From Acanthamoeba sp. SK_2022b (lineage: Eukaryota > Discosea > Longamoebia > Acanthamoebidae): 64,000 nt of DNA. The notes under the pieces are model-generated. The model searched no databases, was not told the DNA's origin, and saw nothing but the letters and a program-made list of their open reading frames with translations. Below, one piece after another: positions 52,473-62,936 of the stretch. Where the stretch lies: assembly GCA_027943245.1 (NCBI GenBank), contig JANDJZ010000034.1, forward strand, positions 1 to 64,000, read 5' to 3'. Numbering within the stretch: the first letter of the stretch is position 1; each line of letters begins with the position of its first letter. A program made the position numbers and the translations under genes.

Positions 52473-55400
52473 ATGCTGGCGCCCCGTCTTCCTCTTGTTC
52501 TAGCTTCGCTCTCCATTCTGATCGCCTCTCTTCATGGAAATCTGGGTGCCGTTACCGGTACCCAGCTCTACGGATCCGGTAGCCCTAACGTGGCCTCCAT
52601 CCTCTCGGTCTGGAATGGCGCCTACCTTTATACTCGTGATGACGTCAGGTATGTATCTACATATCATTCCGCTTCATTTCAGACATGCGCTCACCGTGCC
52701 ATGCCAGCGTCAAATACTCGAACGTAGGAGTGAGGTCGGCGTTCGATCTCTATGCGCAGGGGGACGTGGTACGTACCACTCGCTTCCCTCCTTCCTTTTC
52801 TGGCCGTAAACTGCGCTCCCTCCAGAGAACGAGGAGTTTGCTGAATGAGTGAATGGAATTCGGGCCTCTCCAGGACTTTATGTGCACGGATCGCGGCATT
52901 CCCGAGCAGTCCAGCATCCAATACGGCAACTTGACACAGTTCCCGCTGGTGGGTCAAGCAGTGGTGATTGCCTACAACCTGCCCGAACTCTCCACGACCG
53001 ATCCCAACCTCGTACGATGATTTTCCTGGGGAGGGGTTCCCTTTTGATCTTTTTTTGTTGTCCCATTCTGATGCCGTGTTTTATAAATGAAGATCATCGA
53101 CAGGGAGACGTTGGGTCGCATATGGGCAGGCGACATCACGACATGGGACCACCAGAGCATTCGGGACCTCAATCCCGGTATCGCGGCCAAGCTGCCATCG
53201 AAGCCGATCATGCTGGGGTACAACGAAAATGATGTCCTCACGATCGTCGAGGTACTCAAGAGATCGTTAGCGAGCTTCAGTCCGCAATTTCGGAACGCCT
53301 TGGCGGCAGCCAACCGCACCTTCGGCAACATGCCTCCCGCCCAAATGGGCAACGCCGTGGACGCAGGCGACAGCACCGCCATTCGCCTGCCATGGCTTGC
53401 GGTACTCTCGACCACTGCCATCTTAACTGTGTTCCAGCCTTGTCGCCATCTTACACTGATTACTCCTGATCGAATCACAGGCGCATAACCACAGCCTGAC
53501 GTACTTGAACTTTGCCGACGCGAAGGCTGCAGGATTCCCCTGGATGGACATGATCAATCGGGCTGGCAACCTCGTGACTCCTTCCATCGCATCAGTGCAG
53601 TCAGCAATGGCGGACTTCCAGGAGCAGTACAGCAATAGCAACTTCACGGTGGATATCCTCGACGCGCCTGGAAATAGCTCCTGGCCCATCGCCTACATGA
53701 CATTCTTTTCGATGGCGAAAGTCGTTGAGACCTTCGATTGCACCAACATTCAGGTCAGACTTCCCCCGCTATGCACAGGTCACCGTGCTTGAGCTCATTC
53801 TCGCTCGCAGGAGTTGTTAAACTTTGTAGCGTGGATTCACACAAACGACGCGTATGTCTCCGAGGCCTCTCCATGCGTCGGAAAAGCTTTGAATCTCATT
53901 GTTGTGTACATTGTAGGGCTTCGGATGCAGCTATAGCGATAAACGTGGCACCTCTGGATGTGAGCCTGCGCATGCGGCTCATCGCTCTGCTCAACACGGT
54001 GCAGTGCAATGGACAGCCAGCGTTTGAGAGATCGTTCCTCATAGGCATTGGAACGCCGCTGCCACTGTGGATCCAGTGGGGTCTCAGCTGGGCGTCGGCC
54101 ACTACGGGCGTAAAGTATTACCAGGAAAGCTCAGACATCGGCAGGCAGCAGCTTGAAAACTTCAACGAGGACTTCGGGGTCACCACTAACGGCATACCTA
54201 CTGAATGGTATGCGCGCATCGAAGATATCTCTCTACTCCCCGCAACTGCCTTGGCCGTCGTTCCTGGTACCAACCTTTTCCCGCATTCCCTGTTGTGCAA
54301 TGCTGATCTGAGATTCCTCACGTCAAGGATTCAACATGCCGGAGCTTCGCGGGCTCACCCTGGTGTTTGACTTTGAAACGGTGGCGGCAATCTATTTGGG
54401 TATCCCTCGTCGCGTGCATCATGAAGAGCGATCGTGTCGAATTGGTTTCGCTGACCCTGTAACAAAACAAATGGTCATTTGATCAGGAAACATCACCATG
54501 TGGAACGACGACCGCATCAAGGCCCTCAATACGCCTGAGGTTGCAGCCGCCCTGCCTGTCAAGCCCATCATCGTGATCACACAGTCGATCAGCTCTGCCG
54601 TGGTGCAGGCATTCACCACAGTGCTCAGTCTTACTGTGCCCGATTTCGCTGCTCAGGTGACGCTCCTTCATACCGGGTCACGTGTCCACGATCTCATCCT
54701 TCCTGTCCGGTTGTGCTATCAAGGTGGGCGTTGGCACTTTGGTTACGTATCCAGTGCAAGCAGAGACGAACCGGTCCATCGTGACCAACGCCACTGACGG
54801 AGTCATGACCAATCTCGCGGCCGTAGAATACTCGTTCGCTACTTGGCTAGCCTACGAGATCCAATTGGTGCGTTGAGTCGAAACGTGGTGACGGATCTCT
54901 AGGCTATATGACTTACTCATATCCACCATGGGGTAGAGCCGGACATTGGGCGTCGGCTCGCTGAAGAAGGATGGAGTTGTGGTGGACCCAACCACGGACT
55001 CAGTGAAAGCGGCCATGGATGACTATTTGAACTCCGGCAGCAACCTGGCCTACGACCAGATGATCCTTGGTACAGAGCTCCTCATCACAACCGGGACCGC
55101 TTTCTGTTCTGGGTAGCCAATCTCTGCGGAAGCCACTTGGCAGTGACCACGATTTATATTACACTTACCCAGGTAAAAGCCCAGCCGCCTGGCCGATTGC
55201 AACGTTTGCATCGTTCTTCTACAGACAGCAGACCATGCAGGATTGCAAACATGCCGCTGCTCTGGCCGACTTCATGTATTGGTCTCAGTCTGATGCCAAC
55301 GCGAGACGGATTGCCCTCAGGTACTTGTCTTGTCCTGTCCTGTCTTGTCTGTTTAGCTATTAACCTGCTGGATATCCAGGCAGGGGTTCGTGATGGCGTC

Positions 55401-58400
55401 GGATTCTCCGCAGCTAATGAGGCGAATGTACCAACTGCTGGATAGCTTCACCTGCGACGGCGAGCAAGTTAGCAGCCTCTACGGCTGCATCACCTCTAGC
55501 GGCGAGCTGTGCTCGAATGCAGGAACCTGCAAAGAGGGCAGGTGCTCGTGCATCAGTGGGCGTGAAGGGAAGTACTGCGAGGGATTCGTATCGTCTTCGA
55601 GCGATAATTTGGCCACCATTCTGCTCGGTACGCCAATCAACGCTTCATTTACGAGCTTACGTAGGCCTGGACTGACGTACACCTTACGCGGTGCAGCAAC
55701 GATCATTCCGGTGGCGGTGGTCATTCTCCTGCTGATCGTGTTCATCGTGGTTTTGCTACTGTGCCTCTCCCGTTCCTCTCGCGATGGCGACGACTGGGAA
55801 ATCAACTACGACGAGCTCGAAGTTGGCGAGCAGTTGGGAGCAGGTGGCTTCGGCCAGGTGTACAAGGCCACGTGGAAGGGGACCGAAGTTGCGGTCAAGG
55901 TCATGGCCACCGACAAAATCACGCGCGATATGGAGAAGGGCTTCAAGGACGAGGTGCGTGCGATCATACAGTCCCCGTCTCCGGCCTTCTTTTTGGTCGA
56001 CTCTAACTCCACCCCCCCCCCCAAGGTACGAGTGATGACGGCGCTGCGCCATCCCAATGTGGTGCTCTTCATGGCAGCTTCGACCAAGGCGCCCAAGATG
56101 TGCATCGTCATGGAGTTTATGGCCCTCGGTTCTCTCTACGATGTGCGTAGGCGTGTTCCTCACGGGGGCTCTCAGCATAATTGAAAGCTCACATGATCCT
56201 TCATCACGAAGCTGCTCCACAACGAGCTCATTCCAGAGATTCCGTTCGCGCTCAAGGCCAAGATGGCCTACCAGGCCTCCAAGGGCATGCACTTCCTCCA
56301 TTCCTCGGGTACTTCTCCTCTACTCGCTTATTCGTGCCGCCAGCCCCTAACACACAAGAAAATCATATTGCAACAGGCATCGTGCACAGGGACTTGAAGT
56401 CACTCAACCTGCTGCTGGACAGCAAGTGGAATGTCAAGGTGCGCGCAACGCGTGACAGAGTGACAAACCATCGCTCATCTGTTGGTGGTGGTTATCGACG
56501 GCGGCGACCAGGTGAGCGACTTTGGTTTGACCAAGTTCAAGGGCGACATCAAGGGCGGAGGCGCGTCCGACCACCAGGTCGGCAGCGTCCACTGGACCGC
56601 GCCCGAAATTCTGAACGAGAGCCAAGACGTGGACTACATCCTCGCCGACGTGTACTCGTTCGGCATCATCCTGTGGGAGCTGTTGACCCGGGAACAGCCT
56701 TTTGTAGGACTAAGGTTCGTACGACCAACTCCCCCCCCCCTGTAATGACCGGAGGTACTTGCCCCGCCCATCCCGTCTAACCCTTGCGTAATCGACCCAC
56801 AGCCCCGCAGCGGTGGCGGTGGCCGTGATCAGGGACGGGCTCAGGCCGCACATGCCCACCGCCGAGGAGCAGGTGGTCGGCGCTCACCCGCCCGAGTTTG
56901 AGGATCTGATCACCGCCTGCTGGCACAGCGATCCCATCATCCGGCCCACGTTCCTCGAGATCATGACCCGCCTGTCGGCCATGCACGGCGACTCCACGAG
57001 CGCAGGGTCCGGCTACACGTCCAAGACCTCGACGTCCAACTCGTCCTCTGGGGGCCATTCGGGGCCGAAAATCAGCTACGGCTCCTCGTGGACCTTGCCG
57101 TCGGCCAGCGGCTCGGCATCGACCGGGTCCTCGTCGTCCAACTCCTCCCGGCGTTCGAACGCCGTCGCCGGCACCGGCACCAAGCCGCCCGAGGGCGAGG
57201 TGACGTTCGTGTTCACGGACATCACTCGCGCGGCGTCGCTGTGGGAGTTCAACGCCGCGGCCATGCGCGACGCCACTCTGGCGCACAACCATGCTCTGCG
57301 GAGTGCCCTGAGCAAGCACCACGGCTACGAGGTGGTCTTCATCCGCGATCGCAACTCGGGTGAGGGCTCCTTCTGCATGGCCTTCCAGCAGGCCACCGAC
57401 GCCCTCGCCTGGTGCGCCGACGTGCAGCGCGCTCTGCTCGACCTCGAGTGGCCCGAGGCCTTGCTCGACCACCCCGGCGCGGCCGAGGAGTGGGGCGACA
57501 CCGATGATCGGTAAGGCCGCCCTCCCCCACGCCGCTGACGATTATTACCTCTCACAATTACGCTGCCGTGCGCAGGGTTCTGTTCAAGGGCCTTCGTGTG
57601 AGGATGGGCGTGCACGTAGGGACGCCCAAGATGGTGCGCGACCCGATGACGAGGCGCGTGGAGTACATCGGGCCTGTGGTCAACGCCGCCGCCCGCATCA
57701 CGGCCCTCACGCACGGCGGGCAGATCGTGGCCAGCCAAGCCACGATGGACAAGATCAGCGCCAGCGACCCGAGCTGGGTGGAAAGCAAGCGTGTCTCCAG
57801 CCTGGGCAAGTTCGAGATGCCCGATGTGCCCCACGGTATCGTCCGCTCTCATGCATTGAATTGCTACTCGCCTGTCATTGTGTTTAATTTATTTGATTTT
57901 AATTTAATTTAATATATTATTTTATATTCACAAGGTTCGAGACTGTTCGAGATCAAGGTCACGGGGCTCGCGGGCCGATTCTTCGGAGGCGTGACCCACG
58001 AGAGCGATGTCCCGTCGACCAACAGCGGCAGCGGCAGCGCGCACAGCGAAGGTGGGGACGTGGACAAGAGCCACGCCACGCCAGCGGGCAGCGGGCGCGA
58101 TCACGTGGAGACCATGGTCGGTGAGGGCATGGCCTTCAAGGAGGACAACTTCCTGACTTCGGCCAACCTCTGCCGATGGATCATCGACTTCCACGAGATC
58201 ACGGTGGGCAAGCAGATCGGTCTCGGTTCGTATGGCGTGGTCTACCGCGGCAAGTGGAAGGGCGTCGACGTGGCCGTCAAGCGGTTCATAAAGCAGAAGC
58301 TCGACGAGCGGCGTATGCTCGAGTTCAGGGCCGAGATGGCCTTCCTCTCGGAGCTCCATCACCCCAACATCGTCCTATTCATCGGTGCATGGCCTTCCAT

Positions 58401-59170
58401 CATGGACATGATTGGTGGTGGCTGGCCTTTCAGTGTGCTCACGGCTGCTCGTTCCGCACATTTACAGGCGCCTGCGTGAAGAAGCCCAACCTGTGTATCG
58501 TGACCGAGTTCGTGAAGCAGGGCAATCTTAAGGATATCCTGGCCAACAACAGCATCAAGCTCACCTGGCAGAAGAAGCTCAAGATGCTGCGCAGCGCAGC
58601 GCTGGGCATCAATTACCTCCACTCCTTGCACCCGGTGATTGTTCATCGCGACCTCAAGCCGTCCAACCTGCTGGCACGTCCTTCGGAGAGCTCCGCGCAC
58701 GCCCTTTGGGTGGCGCCAAGAGCTTTGGACTCACATGGTGGTGGGCTCGTGGGGGTATCACACAGGTGGACGAGAACTGGAACGTGAAGGTGGCCGACTT
58801 TGGCTTCGCGCGCATCAAGGAGGAGAACGCGACCATGACTCGCTGCGGCACACCCTGCTGGACGGCGCCGGAGATCATCCGCGGGGAGAAGTACAACGAG
58901 AGCGCGGACGTGTTCAGCTTCGGCGTGGTCATGTGGGAGGTGCTGACGCGACGCCAGCCCTACGCGGGGCGCAACTTCATGGGAGTATCGCTCGACGTCC
59001 TGGAAGGAAAGCGCCCACAGATTCCCGGCGACTGTCCGGCCGACTTCAAGCGCGTCATGAAGCGCTGCTGGAACGCCGCGCCCGAGAGGCGGCCGCGTAT
59101 GGAGGACGTCGTGGCCTATTTTGACAAGCAGCACATCGAGGACGCCGACGCTGGCGACTCCCTGGCCTAA
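52473..59170 (+). CDS. Dual-kinase/cyclase receptor with PstS-like ectodomain
   Basis: The signal peptide (LPLVLASLSILIASLHG) is followed by two phosphate-binding-protein-like (PBP_like_2) units: GSGSPNVASILSVWNGAY, RETLGRIWAGDITTWDHQSI and, in the second, VAAIYLGNITMWNDDRIKAL. A Cys-rich EGF-like stretch (CSNAGTCKEGRCSC) and a helix (IIPVAVVILLLIVFIVVLLL) come next. Inside are a TKL-type kinase (GAGGFGQVY, HRDLKSLN, SDFGL), a Ser-rich linker, a class III nucleotide cyclase (VTFVFTDITRAASLWE; YIGPVVNAAARIT) and a second kinase (GLGSYGVVY, HRDLKPSN, ADFGFARI). Many short introns. It probably senses an extracellular ligand and signals by phosphorylation and perhaps cyclic nucleotide. The second metal Asp of the cyclase appears to be Ser (GEGSFCMAF). 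Related receptors are a known Acanthamoeba expansion. Confidence 0.85.
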
Positions 59171-59318
59171 GTGCTCGTGTTGACCACAACCCATGTAGCG
59201 CAAAAGCAACGAGTTGATGTTGACTACTTCTGAAGGCAGCCTCCGCTCGGAACCTGCTCGCTGGTGGCGGTGAGAAGAGGGCTGGAGGCTGGCGAAATTC
59301 CGGAACGGTGGATTGTCG

Positions 59319-59615
59319 ATGTCTCAGGTTCACGATAGGGGCCACACTGCATTCCTCGACGATCCGCACATGCAAGCAACACAGCTGAAGCAGCGACAGA
59401 CAGCGGGGGACTTCATTGGAGGCGATGACGGAATGGAGATGAAGAAGCTGGGACCGAGATCGGGCTCGATGGATTCACCCTTGCCCGCCACAGGCGACGT
59501 GGCCATCACAATTGCTGAGGACCCAGCAGCGGTCGAAGAAGCAGAGGGCTACGCCGACCTTATCATCTCCGCTGTAGTGGGCAGCTTGCTGATTGCGGGG
59601 GTCCTCATTCTTTGA
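59319..59615 (+). CDS. Possible small tail-anchored protein
   Basis: Frame of 98 codons from MSQVHDRG, polar and acidic, ending in a hydrophobic segment (DLIISAVVGSLLIAGVLIL) directly before the stop, the shape of a tail-anchored protein. It sits 150 bp after the receptor stop on the same strand and could instead be 3' untranslated sequence. No family recognised. Confidence 0.35.
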   Translation: MSQVHDRGHTAFLDDPHMQATQLKQRQTAGDFIGGDDGMEMKKLGPRSGSMDSPLPATGDVAITIAEDPAAVEEAEGYADLIISAVVGSLLIAGVLIL

Positions 59616-59781
59616 CACGCCTCTCTGAGGAGATATACACGGACACGGGCGCCACCCTTGGCTTCGCCAGGGAACAAAATAAGACAAGCTCAACGTTTTT
59701 GCTCAGAACGGCACAACATGTTTAAGCTGCTCATCTGTTTGGTCACAACGATCACAGACAACGACGCGCCGTCAGACTAGG

Positions 59782-59782
<1 letters not shown>

Positions 59783-59863
<81 letters not shown>
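59783..59863. repeat. (CA)n microsatellite, about 40 units
   Basis: Perfect CA tract of 81 bases, the longest in the window, ending three bases before the ATG of the intronless kinase frame. Confidence 0.95.
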
Positions 59864-59865
<2 letters not shown>

Positions 59866-60660
59866 ATGGCTGGGCGCGTGTGTGAACAGATCGGACTGGG
59901 CTCGTATGGCGTGGTGTTCCGGGGCAAGTGGAAGGGCGTGGAGGTGGCGGTGAAGCGGTTCATCAAGCAGAAGCTCGACGAGCGGCGCATGCTCGAGTTC
60001 AGGGCCGAGATGGCCTTCCTGGCCGAGCTGCACCACCCCAACATCGTGCTCTTCATCGGCGCGTGCGTGAAGCGGCCCAACCTGTGCATCGTGACCGAGT
60101 TCGTCAAGAACGGCAGCCTGCGCGACATGCTGGGCAACAACGGCGTCAAGCTGACGTGGCAGCAGAAGACCAAGATGCTGCACAGCGCGGCGCTGGGCAT
60201 CAACTACCTGCACTCGCTGCACCCGGTGATCGTGCACAGGGACCTCAAGCCGTCGAACCTGCTCGTCGACGAGAACATGAACGTCAAGGTGGCCGACTTT
60301 GGCTTTGCGCGCATCAAGGAGGAGAACGCCACCATGACCCGCTGCGGCACGCCCTGCTGGACCGCGCCCGAGGTCATCCGCGGCGAGAAGTACTCGGAGA
60401 AGGCCGACGTGTTCTCGTTCGGCGTCATCATGTGGGAGGTGCTCACCCGCAAGCAGCCCTTCGCCGGCCGCAACTTCATGGGCGTGTCGCTCGACGTGCT
60501 CGAGGGCCGGCGGCCGGCCATTCCCGGCGACTGCCCGGTGCCGTTCAGGAAGCTGATGAAGAAGTGCTGGCACGCCGAGGCCAAGAAGCGACCCTCGATG
60601 GAGGACGTCGTCAACCAGCTCGACGTCATGAGCGGCGGCGACCATAACCGCAACGTCTAG
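59866..60660 (+). CDS. Intronless kinase-domain copy
   Basis: A 264-residue frame that is a close copy of the second kinase domain of the preceding receptor: GLGSYGVVFRGKWKG, HRDLKPSNLLVDENMN, ADFGFARIKEENATM and a full C-lobe ending PSMEDVVNQLDVM. All catalytic motifs (Gly loop, Lys in AVKRF, HRD, DFG, APE) are present. The copy starts at the Gly loop (MAGRVCEQIGLG), so part of the first strand is missing. It lacks both introns that the receptor has in this stretch, at IG/ACVK and NLL/VDEN. Codon choice is more G/C-biased than in the parent. It may be a free kinase, the last exon of a gene whose 5' part has been lost, or an artefact of assembly at the CA tract. An AATAAA-rich region follows. 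Confidence 0.65.
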   Translation: MAGRVCEQIGLGSYGVVFRGKWKGVEVAVKRFIKQKLDERRMLEFRAEMAFLAELHHPNIVLFIGACVKRPNLCIVTEFVKNGSLRDMLGNNGVKLTWQQKTKMLHSAALGINYLHSLHPVIVHRDLKPSNLLVDENMNVKVADFGFARIKEENATMTRCGTPCWTAPEVIRGEKYSEKADVFSFGVIMWEVLTRKQPFAGRNFMGVSLDVLEGRRPAIPGDCPVPFRKLMKKCWHAEAKKRPSMEDVVNQLDVMSGGDHNRNV

Positions 60661-60728
60661 TGTAAATGGGTCTTCGTGGTATTAATGTGTAAAATAAATA
60701 AATAAATATATTTTAATTCAAGCACAGG

Positions 60729-62753
60729 TTAGCGGGCTTCGAGTCTGCTCATTGCCTGCAGCATGTCTATCTGGGCAGCGAGGTCGTCGATGGTACTGAG
60801 TGTGGACGGCTTTTGTGGGCCCGGCGATCCCTGCAGCACCCTCTTGCGGGCCTCCAACAAGGTGGACTCGACCAGGAGCGATCCCTCGCTATAGAACTCG
60901 CGGTCGGGCGGGACCACCGGGCTGTCCCAGTCGGCGTCCCACTGGTCGGGCGTGCCCATGCCGAAGAAGAACCTCCGGCGATACTTGATGACGTTGGCCC
61001 GCATGAAACGTTGCAGCTCGCGGTCGTCGACGAGTCGCAGTAGCTGGGCCTGTAAGGCCTGCTTGTTCTCGAACACAGGGAGCTCAGGTTGGACGTCATT
61101 GCTGTCCTTCTTTGGCTCCTCTACGGAGCTGGCAGGCTTAACAGCGTTGCCGGGATCGTCTCGCTTTTCCTTACCAAGTGTCGCCGAGGGGGAGTGTTGT
61201 GACTGTGACCACTCCCGACTGAGAAGGGCAGCAACGCCACCCAACCTGGCAGGCTCGGCCGCTTTGCCGGCTGGCTGATCGACTCTCTCTTCCTGACGGA
61301 GCGTTGTCGAGGGGGAGGGTTGCGACACACGGAGCTCAAGTTGGGTAGCGCTGAAGTCCTGCTTTGGCTCGTCTGCGGAGCTGGCAGGGTCGGTCGCATC
61401 GCCGGCTGGCAGATCGTCCTCTTCGTGGCGGAGCGTCGTGAAGGGGGAGGGTTGTTGCGACATATGGAGCACAGGTTGGGTCGCGTTGCTGTCCTTGTCT
61501 GGCTCCTCTGCAGAGCTGGCAGGGTCGGTCGCATTTCCGGCTGGCTGATCAACTCTCTCTTCCTGACGGGGCGTAGTCGAGGGGGAGGGTTGTGGCTGCG
61601 TAACTAGGTGCGAGTAGTTGCCCTTGGTGGTCTCGGGGGCAAAGATGACCATCTCATGCCACGGGATTTGGTTGAGGAAGGGCAGTTGCCACCGATCAGA
61701 GAAGAGGATGGGGATGCAGCCCCCAGCGAGCATGTCGAAGAGTGCCCGGATATTGGCTACCACGCAGAACACTGATTCCACCATGCGCTGGACGTAGTGG
61801 TCGTGCGCTATAGTGTTGGCAAAATCGGGGGCCAGCTGCCCGGCCAAACCGCCCTCGGGATCGGTGAAGAGGTCGTGGACACGCATGAAGATGTTGGGCT
61901 TGAAGGCCATCTTGGCCCTGTTCCAATGCGCGCAGAAGTGGTACGGCCGCGCGATGCCGTGGAGGTGCTCGTCGGCGAGCGCGTAGAGGAAGGAGGCCGA
62001 GGTAGCGTAAGGCATCGCGATATCCTTCCCAGCATTGGGCAGCCCGAACCCCTTTCCCTTCTTCTTGACACCGTCGGTGAGCAGGACCGTAAAGTTTACG
62101 TCGCCCAGGAAGACCTTGTCCTGGTTGGCCTCCTCATGAAGAACTAGAAAGGTGCCGGGAGCTGCCCTATACCGGTCTCGCCACTCTCTCGAATTCAAGA
62201 GCCACGCCTGCGTAGTGTTGGCCGCCCGACCCACGCAGGAGGGCCACACGGGGACGAAGAACAGCGAGGCCTGCGCCGCGTCGAACGTGCGGTAAGGAGA
62301 GCGACGGAGCATCGAGGAGAAGAGCAGCTCACTTCTCATGCCCGTGGGTGCCCTGGCATCAGGCCAAATCAATGGTGGCATGTAGCCCTTGGTGGTGCCG
62401 GAAGTGCAGACGTTGTTGTGAGTGGTCATGAAGGAAGTGATGAGGTAAAAGGTTACTTTGGCGAGCTGGGCGTGAAGATCGGTAGGATCCTCCCGGTAAG
62501 GGGACCATTGGGCAGGACCCAGTGCGGATGCGGCGGAAGAGCGAGGAGCAAGGAGAGATCTTATGGGGGGCCAAACGGGCTTGAACAACGGCGAGCAGGG
62601 TTCGCCCACATCTGCAGGGATGAGCGTGTCGACTAGGAAGCTCTGGGTGTCGATCTCCACGACGACGATTCCAAAGTAGATCCCGACTATAGCGATCATG
62701 AAGAAGAGTAGCTCTCGATAGCCACATCTGCGTAAACAGCGCTGCCTCTCCAT
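60729..62753 (-). CDS. GT47 exostosin-like protein with repeat insert
   Basis: A 674-residue intronless frame from the ATG at 62753. A signal anchor (ELLFFMIAIVGIYFGIVVVE) and stem are followed by the GT47 fold: FDAAQASLFFVPVWPSC, PYHFCAHWNRAKMAF, VQRMVESVFCVVANIRALF and DMLAGGCIPILFSDRWQLPF, the usual nucleotide-sugar-binding end. Between this block and the last helices (FMRANVIKYRRRFFFGMGTP) lies an insert of about 160 residues at 61130-61610 built from four degenerate copies of a Pro/Ser-Thr/Arg-Gln-Glu-Glu/Asp-Gln-Pro-Ala-Gly unit. A Golgi glycosyltransferase is expected. A GTG at 62822 could extend the frame upstream but the ATG is preferred. Confidence 0.8.
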   Translation of the reverse strand: MERQRCLRRCGYRELLFFMIAIVGIYFGIVVVEIDTQSFLVDTLIPADVGEPCSPLFKPVWPPIRSLLAPRSSAASALGPAQWSPYREDPTDLHAQLAKVTFYLITSFMTTHNNVCTSGTTKGYMPPLIWPDARAPTGMRSELLFSSMLRRSPYRTFDAAQASLFFVPVWPSCVGRAANTTQAWLLNSREWRDRYRAAPGTFLVLHEEANQDKVFLGDVNFTVLLTDGVKKKGKGFGLPNAGKDIAMPYATSASFLYALADEHLHGIARPYHFCAHWNRAKMAFKPNIFMRVHDLFTDPEGGLAGQLAPDFANTIAHDHYVQRMVESVFCVVANIRALFDMLAGGCIPILFSDRWQLPFLNQIPWHEMVIFAPETTKGNYSHLVTQPQPSPSTTPRQEERVDQPAGNATDPASSAEEPDKDSNATQPVLHMSQQPSPFTTLRHEEDDLPAGDATDPASSADEPKQDFSATQLELRVSQPSPSTTLRQEERVDQPAGKAAEPARLGGVAALLSREWSQSQHSPSATLGKEKRDDPGNAVKPASSVEEPKKDSNDVQPELPVFENKQALQAQLLRLVDDRELQRFMRANVIKYRRRFFFGMGTPDQWDADWDSPVVPPDREFYSEGSLLVESTLLEARKRVLQGSPGPQKPSTLSTIDDLAAQIDMLQAMSRLEAR

Positions 62754-62936
62754 CTTGCAGAGACAGACGCGGTAAAAGTCCTTCTTTGCACCTCGCGCCC
62801 TTGGAATTTCTGGCTCGCACACGCGAATTCTGCCCTCATTCTCGCAAGAGAAGAACGCGTTCGGTGTTGGTGCATTTTCTTATTTGCACGGCCGCAGATT
62901 TGCGATCAGATCACAGAACCACACCGCGTCAACGAG

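Noticed and set aside
59783..59863. Telomere-like or mobile-element end
   Set aside because: Pure CA dinucleotide, not a G-rich telomere unit; no terminal repeats or transposase nearby.
59782..60645. Long minus-strand open frame (287 codons) across the kinase copy
   Set aside because: It is the antisense shadow of the kinase exon, kept open by strong third-position GC bias; it ends in Val-Cys repeats from the CA tract and has no domain.
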